NCBI GenBank assembly: GCA_900549285.1
Contig: URNW01000001.1
Location: 65,017-129,016 of the forward strand
DNA length: 64,000 nt
Origin: an uncultured Mycoplasmatota bacterium
GTDB taxonomy: Bacteria > Bacillota_I > Bacilli_A > RF39 > UBA660
Direction of reading: 5' to 3'
Shown: piece by piece, positions 8,697 through 17,611 of the stretch
Numbering within the stretch: the first letter of the stretch is position 1
How the letters are laid out: every line of letters starts with the position of its first letter
Program-made: the position numbers and the translations under genes
The notes under the pieces: generated by a model
Databases searched by the model: none
What the model saw: only the letters and a program-made list of their open reading frames with translations
Told to the model about the DNA's origin: nothing

Positions 8697-9784
8697 AAAA
8701 AATAAAATCGGTATATATTCATATTCCTTTTTGTAATAGCATTTGTTCTTATTGTGATTTTTGCAAAGTCATGTATAATAAAGACTGGGTAAAACCATAT
8801 CTAAAAAGATTAGAAGAAGAAATAGACAATTCATATATGGGAGAAGAGATCGATACACTTTATATAGGTGGGGGAACACCAAGCAGCTTAGATATAGATG
8901 AGCTAAAAGAGTTATTTACCATTTTACAAAAATTTAACAAGTCCAAAGATATTGAACTCACTTTTGAATGTAATTTAAATGATCTTGAAAAAGAAAAATT
9001 TAAATTTTTATATACACAAGGAGTAAATAGATTAAGTATCGGAATTGAATCTTTTGATGAAGAAAAATTAGAGTTTATGAAAAGAGAAAGTAATTTCAAA
9101 TTAGCCAAAAAGAAAATAGAGATGTTACATCAAATTGGATTTCATAATATTAATCTTGATTTGATATATGCAATTCCTAAAGAAACTCCTAAGATGTTAA
9201 AAAAAGACCTACATAAATTTTTAAAATTAAAACCAGAACACATCAGTACTTATAGCTTAATCATTGAAAAAAACACATTAGTAGGTCTAAATAAAGTAAA
9301 ACCAATTGAAGAAGAAAGAGATTTCAAACTTTATGAAATCATTTGCAAAACTTTAAAGAAAAAAGGTTTTATTCATTATGAAATATCCAATTTTGCCAAA
9401 AAAGGGTTTGAATCTAAACATAATTTAACTTATTGGAATAATGAGGAATATTATGGCTTTGGTGTAGGAGCAAGTGGTTTTGTCGAAGCAATTCGTTATG
9501 AAAATACCAAAAGCTTAACTGAATATTTAAAGGGAAATTTCATTAGTAGTAAATCTTTAATGAGTAAAGTAGATAATATGGAAAATGAACTCATTTTAGG
9601 TTTTAGAAAACTAGAAGGAATTAATTTAAATCATTTTTTTGATAAATTTGAAGAAAATATGCAAAATATATTTCCTATTAAACCTTTAATAAAAAGCAAA
9701 GATCTTATCTATAAAAATGGATATATATATATAAATCCTAAAAAACTATATATAATGAATGAAATTTTAATAAAGCTAATTTAA
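8693..9784 (+). CDS. hemW: HemW, radical SAM haem chaperone
   Basis: A 363-residue radical SAM protein. The cluster motif is CNSICSYC (CxxxCxxC) near residues 14-21, followed by DTLYIGGGTPSSL and the ISTYSLIIEKNT segment of the HemN/HemW family. The extra Cys after the motif (YCDFC) is typical of HemW. It binds haem and serves respiratory proteins rather than acting as a coproporphyrinogen oxidase. The gene follows lepA in many Bacilli, as here. Overlaps the preceding gene by ATGA. Confidence 0.88.
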   Translation: MKKIKSVYIHIPFCNSICSYCDFCKVMYNKDWVKPYLKRLEEEIDNSYMGEEIDTLYIGGGTPSSLDIDELKELFTILQKFNKSKDIELTFECNLNDLEKEKFKFLYTQGVNRLSIGIESFDEEKLEFMKRESNFKLAKKKIEMLHQIGFHNINLDLIYAIPKETPKMLKKDLHKFLKLKPEHISTYSLIIEKNTLVGLNKVKPIEEERDFKLYEIICKTLKKKGFIHYEISNFAKKGFESKHNLTYWNNEEYYGFGVGASGFVEAIRYENTKSLTEYLKGNFISSKSLMSKVDNMENELILGFRKLEGINLNHFFDKFEENMQNIFPIKPLIKSKDLIYKNGYIYINPKKLYIMNEILIKLI

Positions 9785-9808
9785 GAAAGAATAATCTTTC
9801 TTTTTTTG
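9783..9808 (+). terminator. terminator after hemW
   Basis: AAGAAAGA, 4-base loop, TCTTTCTT, then a T run: a perfect 8-bp stem. Confidence 0.75.
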
Positions 9809-9833
9809 TTTAAACTAAATTTAGGTGAAAGCT

Positions 9834-10235
9834 ATGCTAAAAAAATTAGTGATTCTAAATGGTAAATTATCTACAAATTTTGATTCTCTAAATACTAGAT
9901 ATACGGTTGATACTGATCAGGAAGTAGAAAAATTAGAAATAGAATATGTTATAGAGGAAAGTGATCAAATTTCCATATTTAATAATCAAATAAATAACAA
10001 TCAAAGCGAAATTGTTATAACTGTTTATAATGATGAAGAAAGTATGAGTTATTATTTAGAAGTTTATCCCACTAAAACAATCTTAAAAGAAGACAATGAA
10101 AAATATTTAGAATCATTAGAACTAAATCAAAATAAAGCTATACCTAAATATGTAACAGGATTGATTATAGGTACTTGTTTTATAATGATTTTTTTACTTT
10201 TTATAATTTTATTTAAAAAAAAGAAAAATTACTAA
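9834..10235 (+). CDS. C-tail-anchored protein with cadherin-like beta-sandwich domain
   Basis: A 133-residue protein. Residues 3-78 match the pattern of the bacterial Cadherin-like (PF12733-type) domain: LVILNGKLSTNFDSLNTRYT ... IVITVYNDEESMSYYLEVYPTK. Residues about 103-126 form one strong transmembrane helix followed by KKKKNY. Lysines at the end suggest a cytosolic C-terminus and an exported N-terminal domain, yet no N-terminal signal is visible. ATG 9834 is chosen because AGGTGA lies 6 bases upstream; the upstream GTG would use that same AGGTGA. Function unknown. Confidence 0.55.
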   Translation: MLKKLVILNGKLSTNFDSLNTRYTVDTDQEVEKLEIEYVIEESDQISIFNNQINNNQSEIVITVYNDEESMSYYLEVYPTKTILKEDNEKYLESLELNQNKAIPKYVTGLIIGTCFIMIFLLFIILFKKKKNY

Positions 10236-10281
10236 TAGTGTTAATTTGAGTGATGAAAATATTCTAATTTATTTTATAATG

Positions 10282-10308
10282 GATATGATTTCATTAACCA
10301 ATCATATC
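10282..10308. repeat. 9-bp inverted repeat upstream of comEA
   Basis: GATATGATT, 9-base spacer, AATCATATC: perfect inverted repeat about 60 bases before comEA and just upstream of its likely promoter. No T run follows, so it is more like an operator or RNA hairpin than a terminator. Confidence 0.5.
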
Positions 10309-10319
10309 AAATTGCTCTT

Positions 10320-10348
10320 TTGCTTTATTCTTAATCCTCTGATACAAT
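10320..10348 (+). promoter_or_regulatory. sigma-A-like promoter of comEA-comEC
   Basis: TTGCTT, 17-base spacer, TACAAT at 10343-10348, then AAAGGAGG and the comEA start. Confidence 0.55.
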
Positions 10349-10370
10349 ACCAAAAGAAAGGAGGAAAAGA

Positions 10371-11090
10371 ATGTCAGATATCAAGTTATATTTAAAAAAG
10401 TATTTAAAAGAAATTATTTTTGGAGGTCTTTTACTAGGATGTGTAACTCTTACTTGTTACAGTATTTTTGCACCAAAAAAGGATACTCAAACATTTCAAA
10501 ATGATAATTTTCTAGTAAATACTGAAAAAGAAGAGAAAAGCGAAACAAAACCTCAGAATGTACACGTAGATATAAAAGGAGCAGTTAAAAATCCTGGGGT
10601 ATATGAGGTAGAAGAAAACTCTATAGTAAGTGATGTCATTACTCTTGCAGGTGGCTTTAACGAAGATGCGGATAAAGAAAGTATTAATTTAAGTAAAAAA
10701 GTAAGTGATGAAATGGTCATATATATTTATACTACAAAAGAAATGGCAAAAAATGAATCTAAAAAAAATAGTAGCACCTCAACAAGTAGTTGTAAAAGTA
10801 AAAGTTATAATATAAAAGATTGTGTAGAAAAAAAAGAAAGCATTATAATTCCTGGAGAAGGTGATAATAAAACAACAAGCGAAAGCGAAAAAATCCCTAA
10901 AATAATAAATATTAATACAGCTACCAAAGAAGAATTAATGACATTAAACGGAATTGGTGAAGTAAAAGCACAAGCCATTATAGAATACCGTAATACTAAT
11001 GGCAATTTTAAAAGCATTGAAGAGATTGAAAAGGTAAAAGGAATAGGCAATGCCGTTTTTGCAAAAATTAAGAATTATATTACAATCTAA
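10371..11090 (+). CDS. comEA: ComEA, DNA receptor for uptake
   Basis: A 239-residue membrane-anchored protein: helix at residues 17-32, SLBB domain (VDIKGAVKNPGVYEVEENSIV, about residues 63-120), Ser/Asn-rich linker with three Cys, then two helix-hairpin-helix DNA-binding units at the C-terminus (INTATKEELMTLNGIGEVKA, EEIEKVKGIGNAVFAKI). It binds double-stranded DNA outside the membrane and hands it to ComEC. The strong site AAAGGAGG sets the start. The stop lies inside comEC (41-base overlap). Confidence 0.92.
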   Translation: MSDIKLYLKKYLKEIIFGGLLLGCVTLTCYSIFAPKKDTQTFQNDNFLVNTEKEEKSETKPQNVHVDIKGAVKNPGVYEVEENSIVSDVITLAGGFNEDADKESINLSKKVSDEMVIYIYTTKEMAKNESKKNSSTSTSSCKSKSYNIKDCVEKKESIIIPGEGDNKTTSESEKIPKIININTATKEELMTLNGIGEVKAQAIIEYRNTNGNFKSIEEIEKVKGIGNAVFAKIKNYITI

Positions 11091-13119
11091 AAAATTTATT
11101 GTATTAAGTTTATTATTAATCATTTTATATATTTTAATATTTACAAGGTTGATAAGTTATGCAAGTAAATTAGATAAAAATACTAAAAGTTTGACTGGAA
11201 CTATTTTGTCCTATACGATTGATGGGGATAAATTAAGTATGCTCATTAAATCTCAAGAAAAAATTAAAGTAAATTATTATATAGATTCATTATCAGAAAA
11301 AGAGTATTTAGAAAATAATATATTATTAGGTTCTACAATATATTTAGAAGGAGAAATAACAGTACCATATAATAATACAATACCAAATACTTTTAATTAC
11401 AAAGAATATTTATATAATAATAAAATATATATAATCTTTAATGCTGAGAAGATAATTCTATCAAATAAGACAGATATATTTAATAAAATAAAAACCAATT
11501 TAATAAGAAAAATAAACAAAATAGGGGAATCAAGTGCATATTTACATGCCTTGATTTTGGGTGAAAGTGATTATATAGATAATGACGTTTATGAGAATTA
11601 CAAGAAAAATGGAACAACTCATTTATTTGCTGTTTCTGGAATGCATATAGGGGCAGTGGCTTTGTTTTTAACTGCACTATTTAAAAGAATGCATTTAAAA
11701 GAATGCGTAGGGAATATCATAATTATAATATTTTTAATATTTTATATGTTTTTAGTAGGATTTACTCCTTCTGTATTACGAGGAGGGCTTCTTTTTATAT
11801 TTTTACTAATTAATAAAAAAAGTAGATTGAATTTAAAAACAATAAATGTATTATATTTATTATTTTTAATATTAATAATAATAAATCCCTTTTATATTTA
11901 CAATCTTGGCTTTATATATTCCTTTACAACCTCATTTGGATTAATTTTATTTAGCAATAAGATAACTGGAAACTATATAATTCAATTAATAAAAATAAGT
12001 ACAATTGCTTTTATGTTCAGTCTACCTATCACTATTTATAATTTTTATGAAATAAATCTTCTAACAATTCTAAATAATATCATAATAGTTCCCTTTGTTA
12101 CAATCATTTTGTTTCCCTTAACTTTTTTAGTATTTCTTTTGCCAATCTTATCACCTTTATTGTCTATAGGAATTAAAATTTTGGAGGGGTTAAGCGAAAT
12201 TTTAAATATTTTTGCCATAAATTTAACCGTTCCTAAAATCAATATAATTTATATTTTAATTTATTATATAATAATCCTAATGGTTTATAAATTTCATTTT
12301 AAATATGCAATTTTTTTAATTGTTTTAACTATAGTATATAAAATACAACCTTATTTAGACCCAAATTCTTATCTTTATTTTTTAGATGTAGGGCAAGGAG
12401 ATAGTAGTGTAATAGTAGGAAATAATTTAAACTATGCCATCATGATTGATACAGGAGGACTAATTAGTTACGAAAAAGAATCATGGCAAAAAAGAAATAA
12501 GACATTTGATAACGCAAATAATATAATTACATTTCTAAAGAGTATAGGCATCTCAAAATTGGATTTACTAATAGGAACTCATGGCGATATTGATCATATA
12601 GGCTATGCTGATCAAATAATAAATGAAATAAAAGTTAAAAATGTTTGGCTGAATAATAACGAAACAAATGATTTAGAAAAAAATATACTTTCTAAAATTA
12701 ATAAAAACAATTTTACTAAATTAAGAATATTAAATTTAAATAATACAATAGTAGAAGATGAGAATGAAAGTTCACTGGTACTGTATTTTAAAATAGATCA
12801 AGTAAATGTATTAATGATGGGTGATGCTCCCAAAAGAATTGAAAAAGAGATTTCAGAGCAATATGACTTTCCTGTAGACATATTAAAAGTAGGTCATCAT
12901 GGTTCTAAAACCAGTACTGATAAATCATTTGTAGAAAAATATCAGCCTAAATACGCGATCATTTCATCTGGAAGAAATAATCGCTATAATCATCCATCCA
13001 TAGAAACAATTGAAACTTTACAGGAATTTAATATTCCATATTATAATACTCAAGATAGAGGAACAATTGTTTATACAATCAAAGATCAAATAAAAAAAGT
13101 CAACTTTTTTCCACCTTAA
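11050..13119 (+). CDS. comEC: ComEC/Rec2 DNA channel
   Basis: A 689-residue polytopic protein. After a first helix there is an OB-like exported segment (residues 45-150), then the Competence domain with about eight helices including HLFAVSGMHIGAV, then a C-terminal metallo-beta-lactamase-like part: DVGQGDSSVIV, GTHGDIDHIGYADQ, GHHGSKTSTD. ComEC carries single-stranded DNA across the membrane during transformation. The ATG at 11050 overlaps comEA by 41 bases and has AAAGGA at spacing 8; a TTG at 11059 is an alternative. All expected parts are present. Confidence 0.92.
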   Translation: MPFLQKLRIILQSKKFIVLSLLLIILYILIFTRLISYASKLDKNTKSLTGTILSYTIDGDKLSMLIKSQEKIKVNYYIDSLSEKEYLENNILLGSTIYLEGEITVPYNNTIPNTFNYKEYLYNNKIYIIFNAEKIILSNKTDIFNKIKTNLIRKINKIGESSAYLHALILGESDYIDNDVYENYKKNGTTHLFAVSGMHIGAVALFLTALFKRMHLKECVGNIIIIIFLIFYMFLVGFTPSVLRGGLLFIFLLINKKSRLNLKTINVLYLLFLILIIINPFYIYNLGFIYSFTTSFGLILFSNKITGNYIIQLIKISTIAFMFSLPITIYNFYEINLLTILNNIIIVPFVTIILFPLTFLVFLLPILSPLLSIGIKILEGLSEILNIFAINLTVPKINIIYILIYYIIILMVYKFHFKYAIFLIVLTIVYKIQPYLDPNSYLYFLDVGQGDSSVIVGNNLNYAIMIDTGGLISYEKESWQKRNKTFDNANNIITFLKSIGISKLDLLIGTHGDIDHIGYADQIINEIKVKNVWLNNNETNDLEKNILSKINKNNFTKLRILNLNNTIVEDENESSLVLYFKIDQVNVLMMGDAPKRIEKEISEQYDFPVDILKVGHHGSKTSTDKSFVEKYQPKYAIISSGRNNRYNHPSIETIETLQEFNIPYYNTQDRGTIVYTIKDQIKKVNFFPP

Positions 13120-13165
13120 TATATATATTTTAAAGATTTAATGATATAATTAAAAAGTGGTAAAT

Positions 13166-14107
13166 ATGAAGATAGTATTAATAAATGGTGAAAGTATATT
13201 ACTAATTAATGAAAAGATTAATAGCATTATAAAAGAAAATAAAAATATAACTTCTTTTGATATGATAAATAGCAGTATAGATGATATCTTATTAGAAGCG
13301 GGATATTTTTCTATGTTTGATGAAGAAAAATATATTATTATAAGAAATGCTAACTTTTTTAGTAGTGATAAAATAAGTGAAAAAGAATTAGCTTCTCTTA
13401 TGAATTATTTAGAAAATCCCAATCCTTTAACCAATCTTATATTTGTTTGTCATGAAAAAATAGATTTTCGTAAAAAAATAACAAAATTAATAAAAGAGAA
13501 ATATGAAATTATTACGATTCCTAATCTGAAAGTCTATGAAATTGAAAATAAAGTAGAGCAATATTTTCAAAAAGAACATTATAAAATTGATAGGGAAACA
13601 ATAAAATATATTATTTCTAACAGTTTGAATAATTATGATTTAGTAATGAATGAAATAAAAAAGATTGTATTATATTATAATAATCCATGCTATATAAAAA
13701 AAACAGATGTAGAAAATATGATTTCTAAATCAATTAATACAAATAATTTTTTGTTTGTTGATGCATTAATTGCAGGAGACTTAGAGGGAAGCCTAAATCT
13801 ATTAAAAGATTTAAAAGTAATGAAAGTAGAGCCTACTATTATATTAACTTTAATTGCTAGAGATATTCGCATTATGTTAAATATCAAAAAATTATTAGAA
13901 CAAAATAAGAGGGAATATGAGATATTAAATGAATTAAAATTAATGGATTGGCAATTAGAAAAATATTTAAAAAAGGCATTCCCTTATAAAATAAAAGAAT
14001 TAGAAGAATGGCTAGTTAAATTAGAAGAGTTAGATTTAAAAATAAAAAGCGGAAAGTTAGATAAATATTATGCTTTAGAACTTTTAATATTGGATATTTG
14101 TACATAA
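13166..14107 (+). CDS. holA: DNA polymerase III delta subunit
   Basis: A 313-residue clamp-loader subunit. Features of HolA: N-terminal INGESILLINEKINSII, YIIIRNANFF, ISNSLNNYDLVMNEIKKI, the helix LFVDALIAGDLEGSLNLL and the C-terminal collar LDLKIKSGKLDKYYALELLILDI. It loads the sliding clamp at the replication fork. ATG 13166 is taken; a GTG 9 bases earlier is in frame. Following comEC is the usual order in Bacilli (comEC-holA). Confidence 0.88.
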   Translation: MKIVLINGESILLINEKINSIIKENKNITSFDMINSSIDDILLEAGYFSMFDEEKYIIIRNANFFSSDKISEKELASLMNYLENPNPLTNLIFVCHEKIDFRKKITKLIKEKYEIITIPNLKVYEIENKVEQYFQKEHYKIDRETIKYIISNSLNNYDLVMNEIKKIVLYYNNPCYIKKTDVENMISKSINTNNFLFVDALIAGDLEGSLNLLKDLKVMKVEPTIILTLIARDIRIMLNIKKLLEQNKREYEILNELKLMDWQLEKYLKKAFPYKIKELEEWLVKLEELDLKIKSGKLDKYYALELLILDICT

Positions 14108-14147
14108 AAAAGTGGCTATAATCTTATAATCTTATAAACCACTTTTT
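14107..14147. terminator. bidirectional terminator between holA and rnhC
   Basis: AAAAAGTGG and CCACTTTTT form the base of a hairpin with a 23-base interior. It ends in T runs in either direction, between convergent genes. Confidence 0.7.
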
Positions 14148-15058
14148 ATTTTATCTTTATTTTTAAAATTCATTTTAGCAATATCATACAATTTATTAAA
14201 CCCATATTTTTTTACGATATCTATACCGACTAAGTCTACGTTTGATCCAGCCCCTTTCGGAATAATAATTCCCAATGTTTGGCTTAATTTCTCCATTTCT
14301 CCTAAGAAAATATATCTAGAAATAATGGAAGCAGCTGCTACGGATAGACATTTATCCTCAGCTTTAGTTGTAAAAGTAATGTCAGTAACTTTTTCTTTAG
14401 CACTTTTAATATGCTCATAATATTTAGCAGGGTAAACAAATTGATCAACAACTATTTTTTCATAAGGAAACCCTTTGTTTTTCATGTTTACTAATACTTT
14501 ATTATGCAAAATAGCTTTGATTTTGTTCATATTAAGATCTTCACTCCAATTTTTATTATAAGAAGTGTTTGTTAAAATATAGGTAGAATAAGGTATTTTT
14601 TTTATAATGGTAGGAGCGATTTTCTTAATTTTCTCATCTGTGATTTTTTTTGAATCTCGAACACCTAGATCAATTAAAAAGGGGATATCCTCACGTGAAA
14701 CATAGGCAGCAGTTACAACAATAGGTCCAAAAAAATCACCAGTACCGACCTCATCAGAACCGATAGTGCTTTCATTAAACAAAACGCGCTTTTCTTTTTC
14801 CCTTTTCTTCTCAGTTCCATCTGGATTAATAATTCTTCCGTTTTTAATTCTTTCTTCTTCAATCCAATAACTAGCTTCTATGTCTGCACCAATACCTTGA
14901 AACATGACTTTTCCAGATTCATAAAGAGTAATTACACAATCAAATTCTTTCACTTGAAAAACAGAATAAGGGGGCTTATTAGGAAGCATGCGATCTTTAT
15001 AAAATTCAAGCATTAATGGTTTAATATTATCGCTTATTTTAAAAACTATTGTCATCAT
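14132..15058 (-). CDS. rnhC: Ribonuclease HIII
   Basis: A 308-residue type 2 RNase H. The N-terminal 80-residue substrate-binding domain (PPYSVFQVKEFDCVITLYESGKVMFQG, here cited only in part) is followed by the catalytic core: GSDEVGTGDFFGPIVV with Asp-Glu, the later Asp of KIVVDQF, and the helix CLSVAAASIISR. It removes RNA from RNA-DNA hybrids. The N-terminal TBP-like domain distinguishes HIII from HII. Two adjacent ATGs are possible starts. Confidence 0.92.
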   Translation of the reverse strand: MMTIVFKISDNIKPLMLEFYKDRMLPNKPPYSVFQVKEFDCVITLYESGKVMFQGIGADIEASYWIEEERIKNGRIINPDGTEKKREKEKRVLFNESTIGSDEVGTGDFFGPIVVTAAYVSREDIPFLIDLGVRDSKKITDEKIKKIAPTIIKKIPYSTYILTNTSYNKNWSEDLNMNKIKAILHNKVLVNMKNKGFPYEKIVVDQFVYPAKYYEHIKSAKEKVTDITFTTKAEDKCLSVAAASIISRYIFLGEMEKLSQTLGIIIPKGAGSNVDLVGIDIVKKYGFNKLYDIAKMNFKNKDKIKSGL

Positions 15059-15141
15059 TTACACCTCATAATTCTATAATATCATATATTTCTTTATTTT
15101 TCAAAAAGTTTAGTATATAATTATAATGAGGAGTTGATGAA

Positions 15142-15864
15142 ATGACAATTGTAGATGCAGTTGTAATATTATTTCTATTATTAGGAGCAGTATTAGGATT
15201 TAAAAAAGGAGCAATAAGAAGTCTAGTAGGACTAGTAGGCACAATCGCTGTGGTAGTAATTGCATATTATTTAAAAAATCCAGTAGCAGATATTTTATAT
15301 AATTTTGTTCCATTCTTTGATTTCAGTGGTAGCTGGCAAGGACTAGTAACATTAAATATTTTATTATATGAAAGCATAGCCTATATATTAGTATTTGTAA
15401 TTTTATATAGTATTTTATCATTGATTTTAAAGTTGACAGGAATACTGGAAAAATTTTTAACAATGACTATTATTTTAGGAATACCATCTAAGATCATTGG
15501 AGCAGTACTAGGCTTTTTAGAAGCAGTTGTCTTTAGTTTTATTATTCTTTTTGTATTATTACAATTTAATATTAGTCATTCTTGGGTAAAAGAAAGTACT
15601 GTGGCAATGAGTATTTTAGATAAAACCCCAATAATTGGTTCAATGGTAAATGAAACTTATGATGCAATTTTAGAAATTAGTGATTTACAAGAAAAATATA
15701 AAGAATCTGAGGATAAAGATGCTTATAATGGAGAAATTTTAAGTATTATGTTAAAATATCATGTAGTTACACCAGAAACGACTAAAAAATTAATAGAAAA
15801 AGAAAAATTAAATTTTGAAGGAGCACAAACCATTTTAGATACATTTGAAGGAGGAAATAAATAA
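15142..15864 (+). CDS. CvpA-family membrane protein
   Basis: A 240-residue protein with four helices in the N-terminal two-thirds and the CvpA opening: VDAVVILFLLLGAVLGFKKGAIRSLVG. A 60-residue cytosolic tail follows. CvpA proteins affect envelope robustness and, in E. coli, colicin V production; the molecular role is unsettled. It overlaps the thioredoxin gene by one base, so the two are co-transcribed. Confidence 0.8.
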   Translation: MTIVDAVVILFLLLGAVLGFKKGAIRSLVGLVGTIAVVVIAYYLKNPVADILYNFVPFFDFSGSWQGLVTLNILLYESIAYILVFVILYSILSLILKLTGILEKFLTMTIILGIPSKIIGAVLGFLEAVVFSFIILFVLLQFNISHSWVKESTVAMSILDKTPIIGSMVNETYDAILEISDLQEKYKESEDKDAYNGEILSIMLKYHVVTPETTKKLIEKEKLNFEGAQTILDTFEGGNK

Positions 15865-16160
15865 TGATTAAATATTTAGAAAATGAGAATTTAAACGAAG
15901 TAATTAAAAAGGGAACATGGATAGTTGATTTTTATGCTGACTGGTGTGGACCATGCAAAATGCTTGGAACAGTATTGGAAACAATGGATGAAAATATTTT
16001 AAAAATTAACGTTGATAAACACGAAGAGTTAGCAACTTCTTACGGAGTAATGAGTATTCCAACAATTTGTTTTTTTAAAGATGGAGAATTAAAACAAAAA
16101 GTAATAGGATTTAGAAGTAAAGAAGAACTAATTGATATTTTAAACCAAATAAAAAACTGA
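15864..16160 (+). CDS. trxA: thioredoxin
   Basis: A 98-residue single-domain thioredoxin with active site WCGPCK at residues 27-32, the conserved VDKHEELATSYGVMSIPT (cis-Pro) and GFRSKEEL ending. It is slightly shorter than the usual 104-108. It reduces protein disulfides in the cytosol. GAGGAAATAA precedes the start. Confidence 0.9.
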   Translation: MIKYLENENLNEVIKKGTWIVDFYADWCGPCKMLGTVLETMDENILKINVDKHEELATSYGVMSIPTICFFKDGELKQKVIGFRSKEELIDILNQIKN

Positions 16161-16174
16161 TTTCTCAGTTTTTT
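16151..16174. terminator. bidirectional terminator after trx
   Basis: AAAAAACTGA, 4-base loop, TCAGTTTTTT between convergent genes. Confidence 0.75.
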
Positions 16175-16467
16175 TCTTTTAATGCAATATTATTTAAAAC
16201 TCTTAATTTAGCATAATAGCTTCCAATCAAAAAAATAATAGAAGCAATAATAAGAGGAATAGCGATTAGCAAATTAGATAAAAGATCTTCTTTTTGAACT
16301 ATAGAATAAATTATTAAAAATATACTAAATGAAAACCCAACTACACTATAAATAATTAACCTAGCTATTCTTTTTTTAAATTCACTTCCTGCATATGCTT
16401 TTTGATACTTTTGAATAATTTTCTTCTTTTCTTCTTTATTTAACTGATTATAATAATAGTGTTTCAT
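16165..16467 (-). CDS. small two-helix membrane protein, unknown
   Basis: A 100-residue protein with a charged N-terminal helical segment (NKEEKKKIIQKYQKAYAGSE) and two transmembrane helices (about residues 36-56 and 62-84). No family is recognised. The start at 16467 is chosen because AAAGGTGAT lies just upstream; an in-frame ATG 30 bases earlier lacks such a site. Confidence 0.6.
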   Translation of the reverse strand: MKHYYYNQLNKEEKKKIIQKYQKAYAGSEFKKRIARLIIYSVVGFSFSIFLIIYSIVQKEDLLSNLLIAIPLIIASIIFLIGSYYAKLRVLNNIALKEKN

Positions 16468-16563
16468 TTTTATCACCTTTAAAGTATATTTTATCATATA
16501 ATTTATTAAATGAAAACAATTTACATAGAAACGTTTAATTGTTATAATTAAAGAGTGATTATT

Positions 16564-17211
16564 ATGGAAAATAAAACGGAAAAAATTTCTTTATCAGAAA
16601 TAGTTTGGTTATTTATAATAGGTTGCCTAGTTGGCTTTGTACTTGAAACTATTTTTCACTTTTTTAAAAATGGTGAATGGATTAATAAACAAGGGTTGTT
16701 ATATGGCCCATTTAAACCAATTTATGGGTTTGGACTAATTTTTATTGTTTTAATAATGAATAATTATCGTGAAAAAAAGTTTTGGCAAAAGTTTTTAATA
16801 GGGGTTATATTAGGAAGTGCTTTTGAATATTTTGGCAGTCTATTTCAAGAATACGTTTTTGGTACATCAACATGGAATTATTCTCATTTCAACTTTAATA
16901 TTGGTGGTAGAATTTATTTGCCATATTGCTTAGCTTGGGGTGTAATTGCAGTTTTCTGTGTAGATATATTATATCCTTGGTTTAAAAAGATCATCAAGAA
17001 AGTGAATGTTAATTTATATCAAATAACAACAGGAATTGTGGCAATCTTTATGATAGTAAATGTTTCTCTAACTGCTTTGGCTTCTATTAGATATTCTGAT
17101 AGAGCTAATAATACTACAGCAACAAATGCTATATTTAAAGTAATAGATGAATGGTATCCTGATGAATATATGCAAGTAAAATTTCCAAAAATGAAAGTGA
17201 TAAAAGAATGA
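16564..17211 (+). CDS. CmpB-type membrane protein, second copy
   Basis: A 215-residue membrane protein related to the one at 3576-4343: GCLVGFVLETIFHFF, NKQGLLYGPFKPIYGFG, FEYFGS, WNYSHFNFNIGGRIYLPYC. It is shorter because it lacks the lysine-rich tail. Annotated in general as a putative ABC-transporter permease, without an ATPase partner. ATG 16564 is preferred to a GTG 9 bases upstream. It lies immediately before the tRNA cluster. Confidence 0.72.
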   Translation: MENKTEKISLSEIVWLFIIGCLVGFVLETIFHFFKNGEWINKQGLLYGPFKPIYGFGLIFIVLIMNNYREKKFWQKFLIGVILGSAFEYFGSLFQEYVFGTSTWNYSHFNFNIGGRIYLPYCLAWGVIAVFCVDILYPWFKKIIKKVNVNLYQITTGIVAIFMIVNVSLTALASIRYSDRANNTTATNAIFKVIDEWYPDEYMQVKFPKMKVIKE

Positions 17212-17257
17212 AAAATAAAAAATATGATAAAAAAATGAAAAAATAATGAAATTAGTC

Positions 17258-17285
17258 TTGCATATTAAAAAATTTATGATATAAT
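17258..17285 (+). promoter_or_regulatory. tRNA-cluster promoter
   Basis: TTGCAT, 16-base spacer, TATAAT, about 20 bases upstream of tRNA-Lys. Confidence 0.6.
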
Positions 17286-17304
17286 TAAATAGCATTTAAT
17301 TGAT

Positions 17305-17380
17305 GTCTCCTTAGCTCAGCTGGTAGAGCAACTGACTCTTAATCAGTGGGTCTAGGGTTCGAATCCCTAAGGGGACACCA
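17305..17380 (+). tRNA. tRNA-Lys (CTT)
   Basis: Full cloverleaf with 7-bp acceptor GTCTCCT/AGGGGAC (including a G-T pair), anticodon loop CTCTTAA giving CTT, a T arm with GGTTCGAATCC, and encoded CCA at 17378-17380. Confidence 0.93.
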
Positions 17381-17402
17381 TAAATGGGTTTATGTAAAAG
17401 AT

Positions 17403-17479
<77 letters not shown>

Positions 17480-17485
17480 TTTTTT

Positions 17486-17562
17486 GGTCAGTTGGTGAAG
17501 CGGCTTAACACACTGCCCTTTCACGGCAGCATACACGGGTTCGAATCCCGTACTGATCACCA
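17486..17562 (+). tRNA. tRNA-Glu (TTC), element attachment gene
   Basis: Acceptor GGTCAGT/ACTGATC, anticodon stem CTGCC/GGCAG with loop CTTTCAC giving TTC, encoded CCA. Its last 25 bases and 7 following bases are repeated at 19171-19202, which marks it as the insertion site of an integrative element. The tRNA remains intact. Confidence 0.93.
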
Positions 17563-17569
17563 TAAATTG
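17538..17569 (+). repeat. attL-like direct repeat (tRNA-Glu 3' end)
   Basis: 32 bases spanning the T arm to just past CCA match 19171-19202 at 31 of 32 positions (one C/T difference). Typical of tyrosine-recombinase attachment in a tRNA 3' end. Confidence 0.75.
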
Positions 17570-17577
17570 CTAGAAAG

Positions 17578-17598
17578 GCCCGTATTTACGGGCTTTTA
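17578..17598 (+). terminator. terminator after tRNA-Glu
   Basis: GCCCGTA/TACGGGC hairpin followed by TTTTATT. Confidence 0.8.
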
Positions 17599-17611
17599 TT
17601 ATGCTTGAAAA

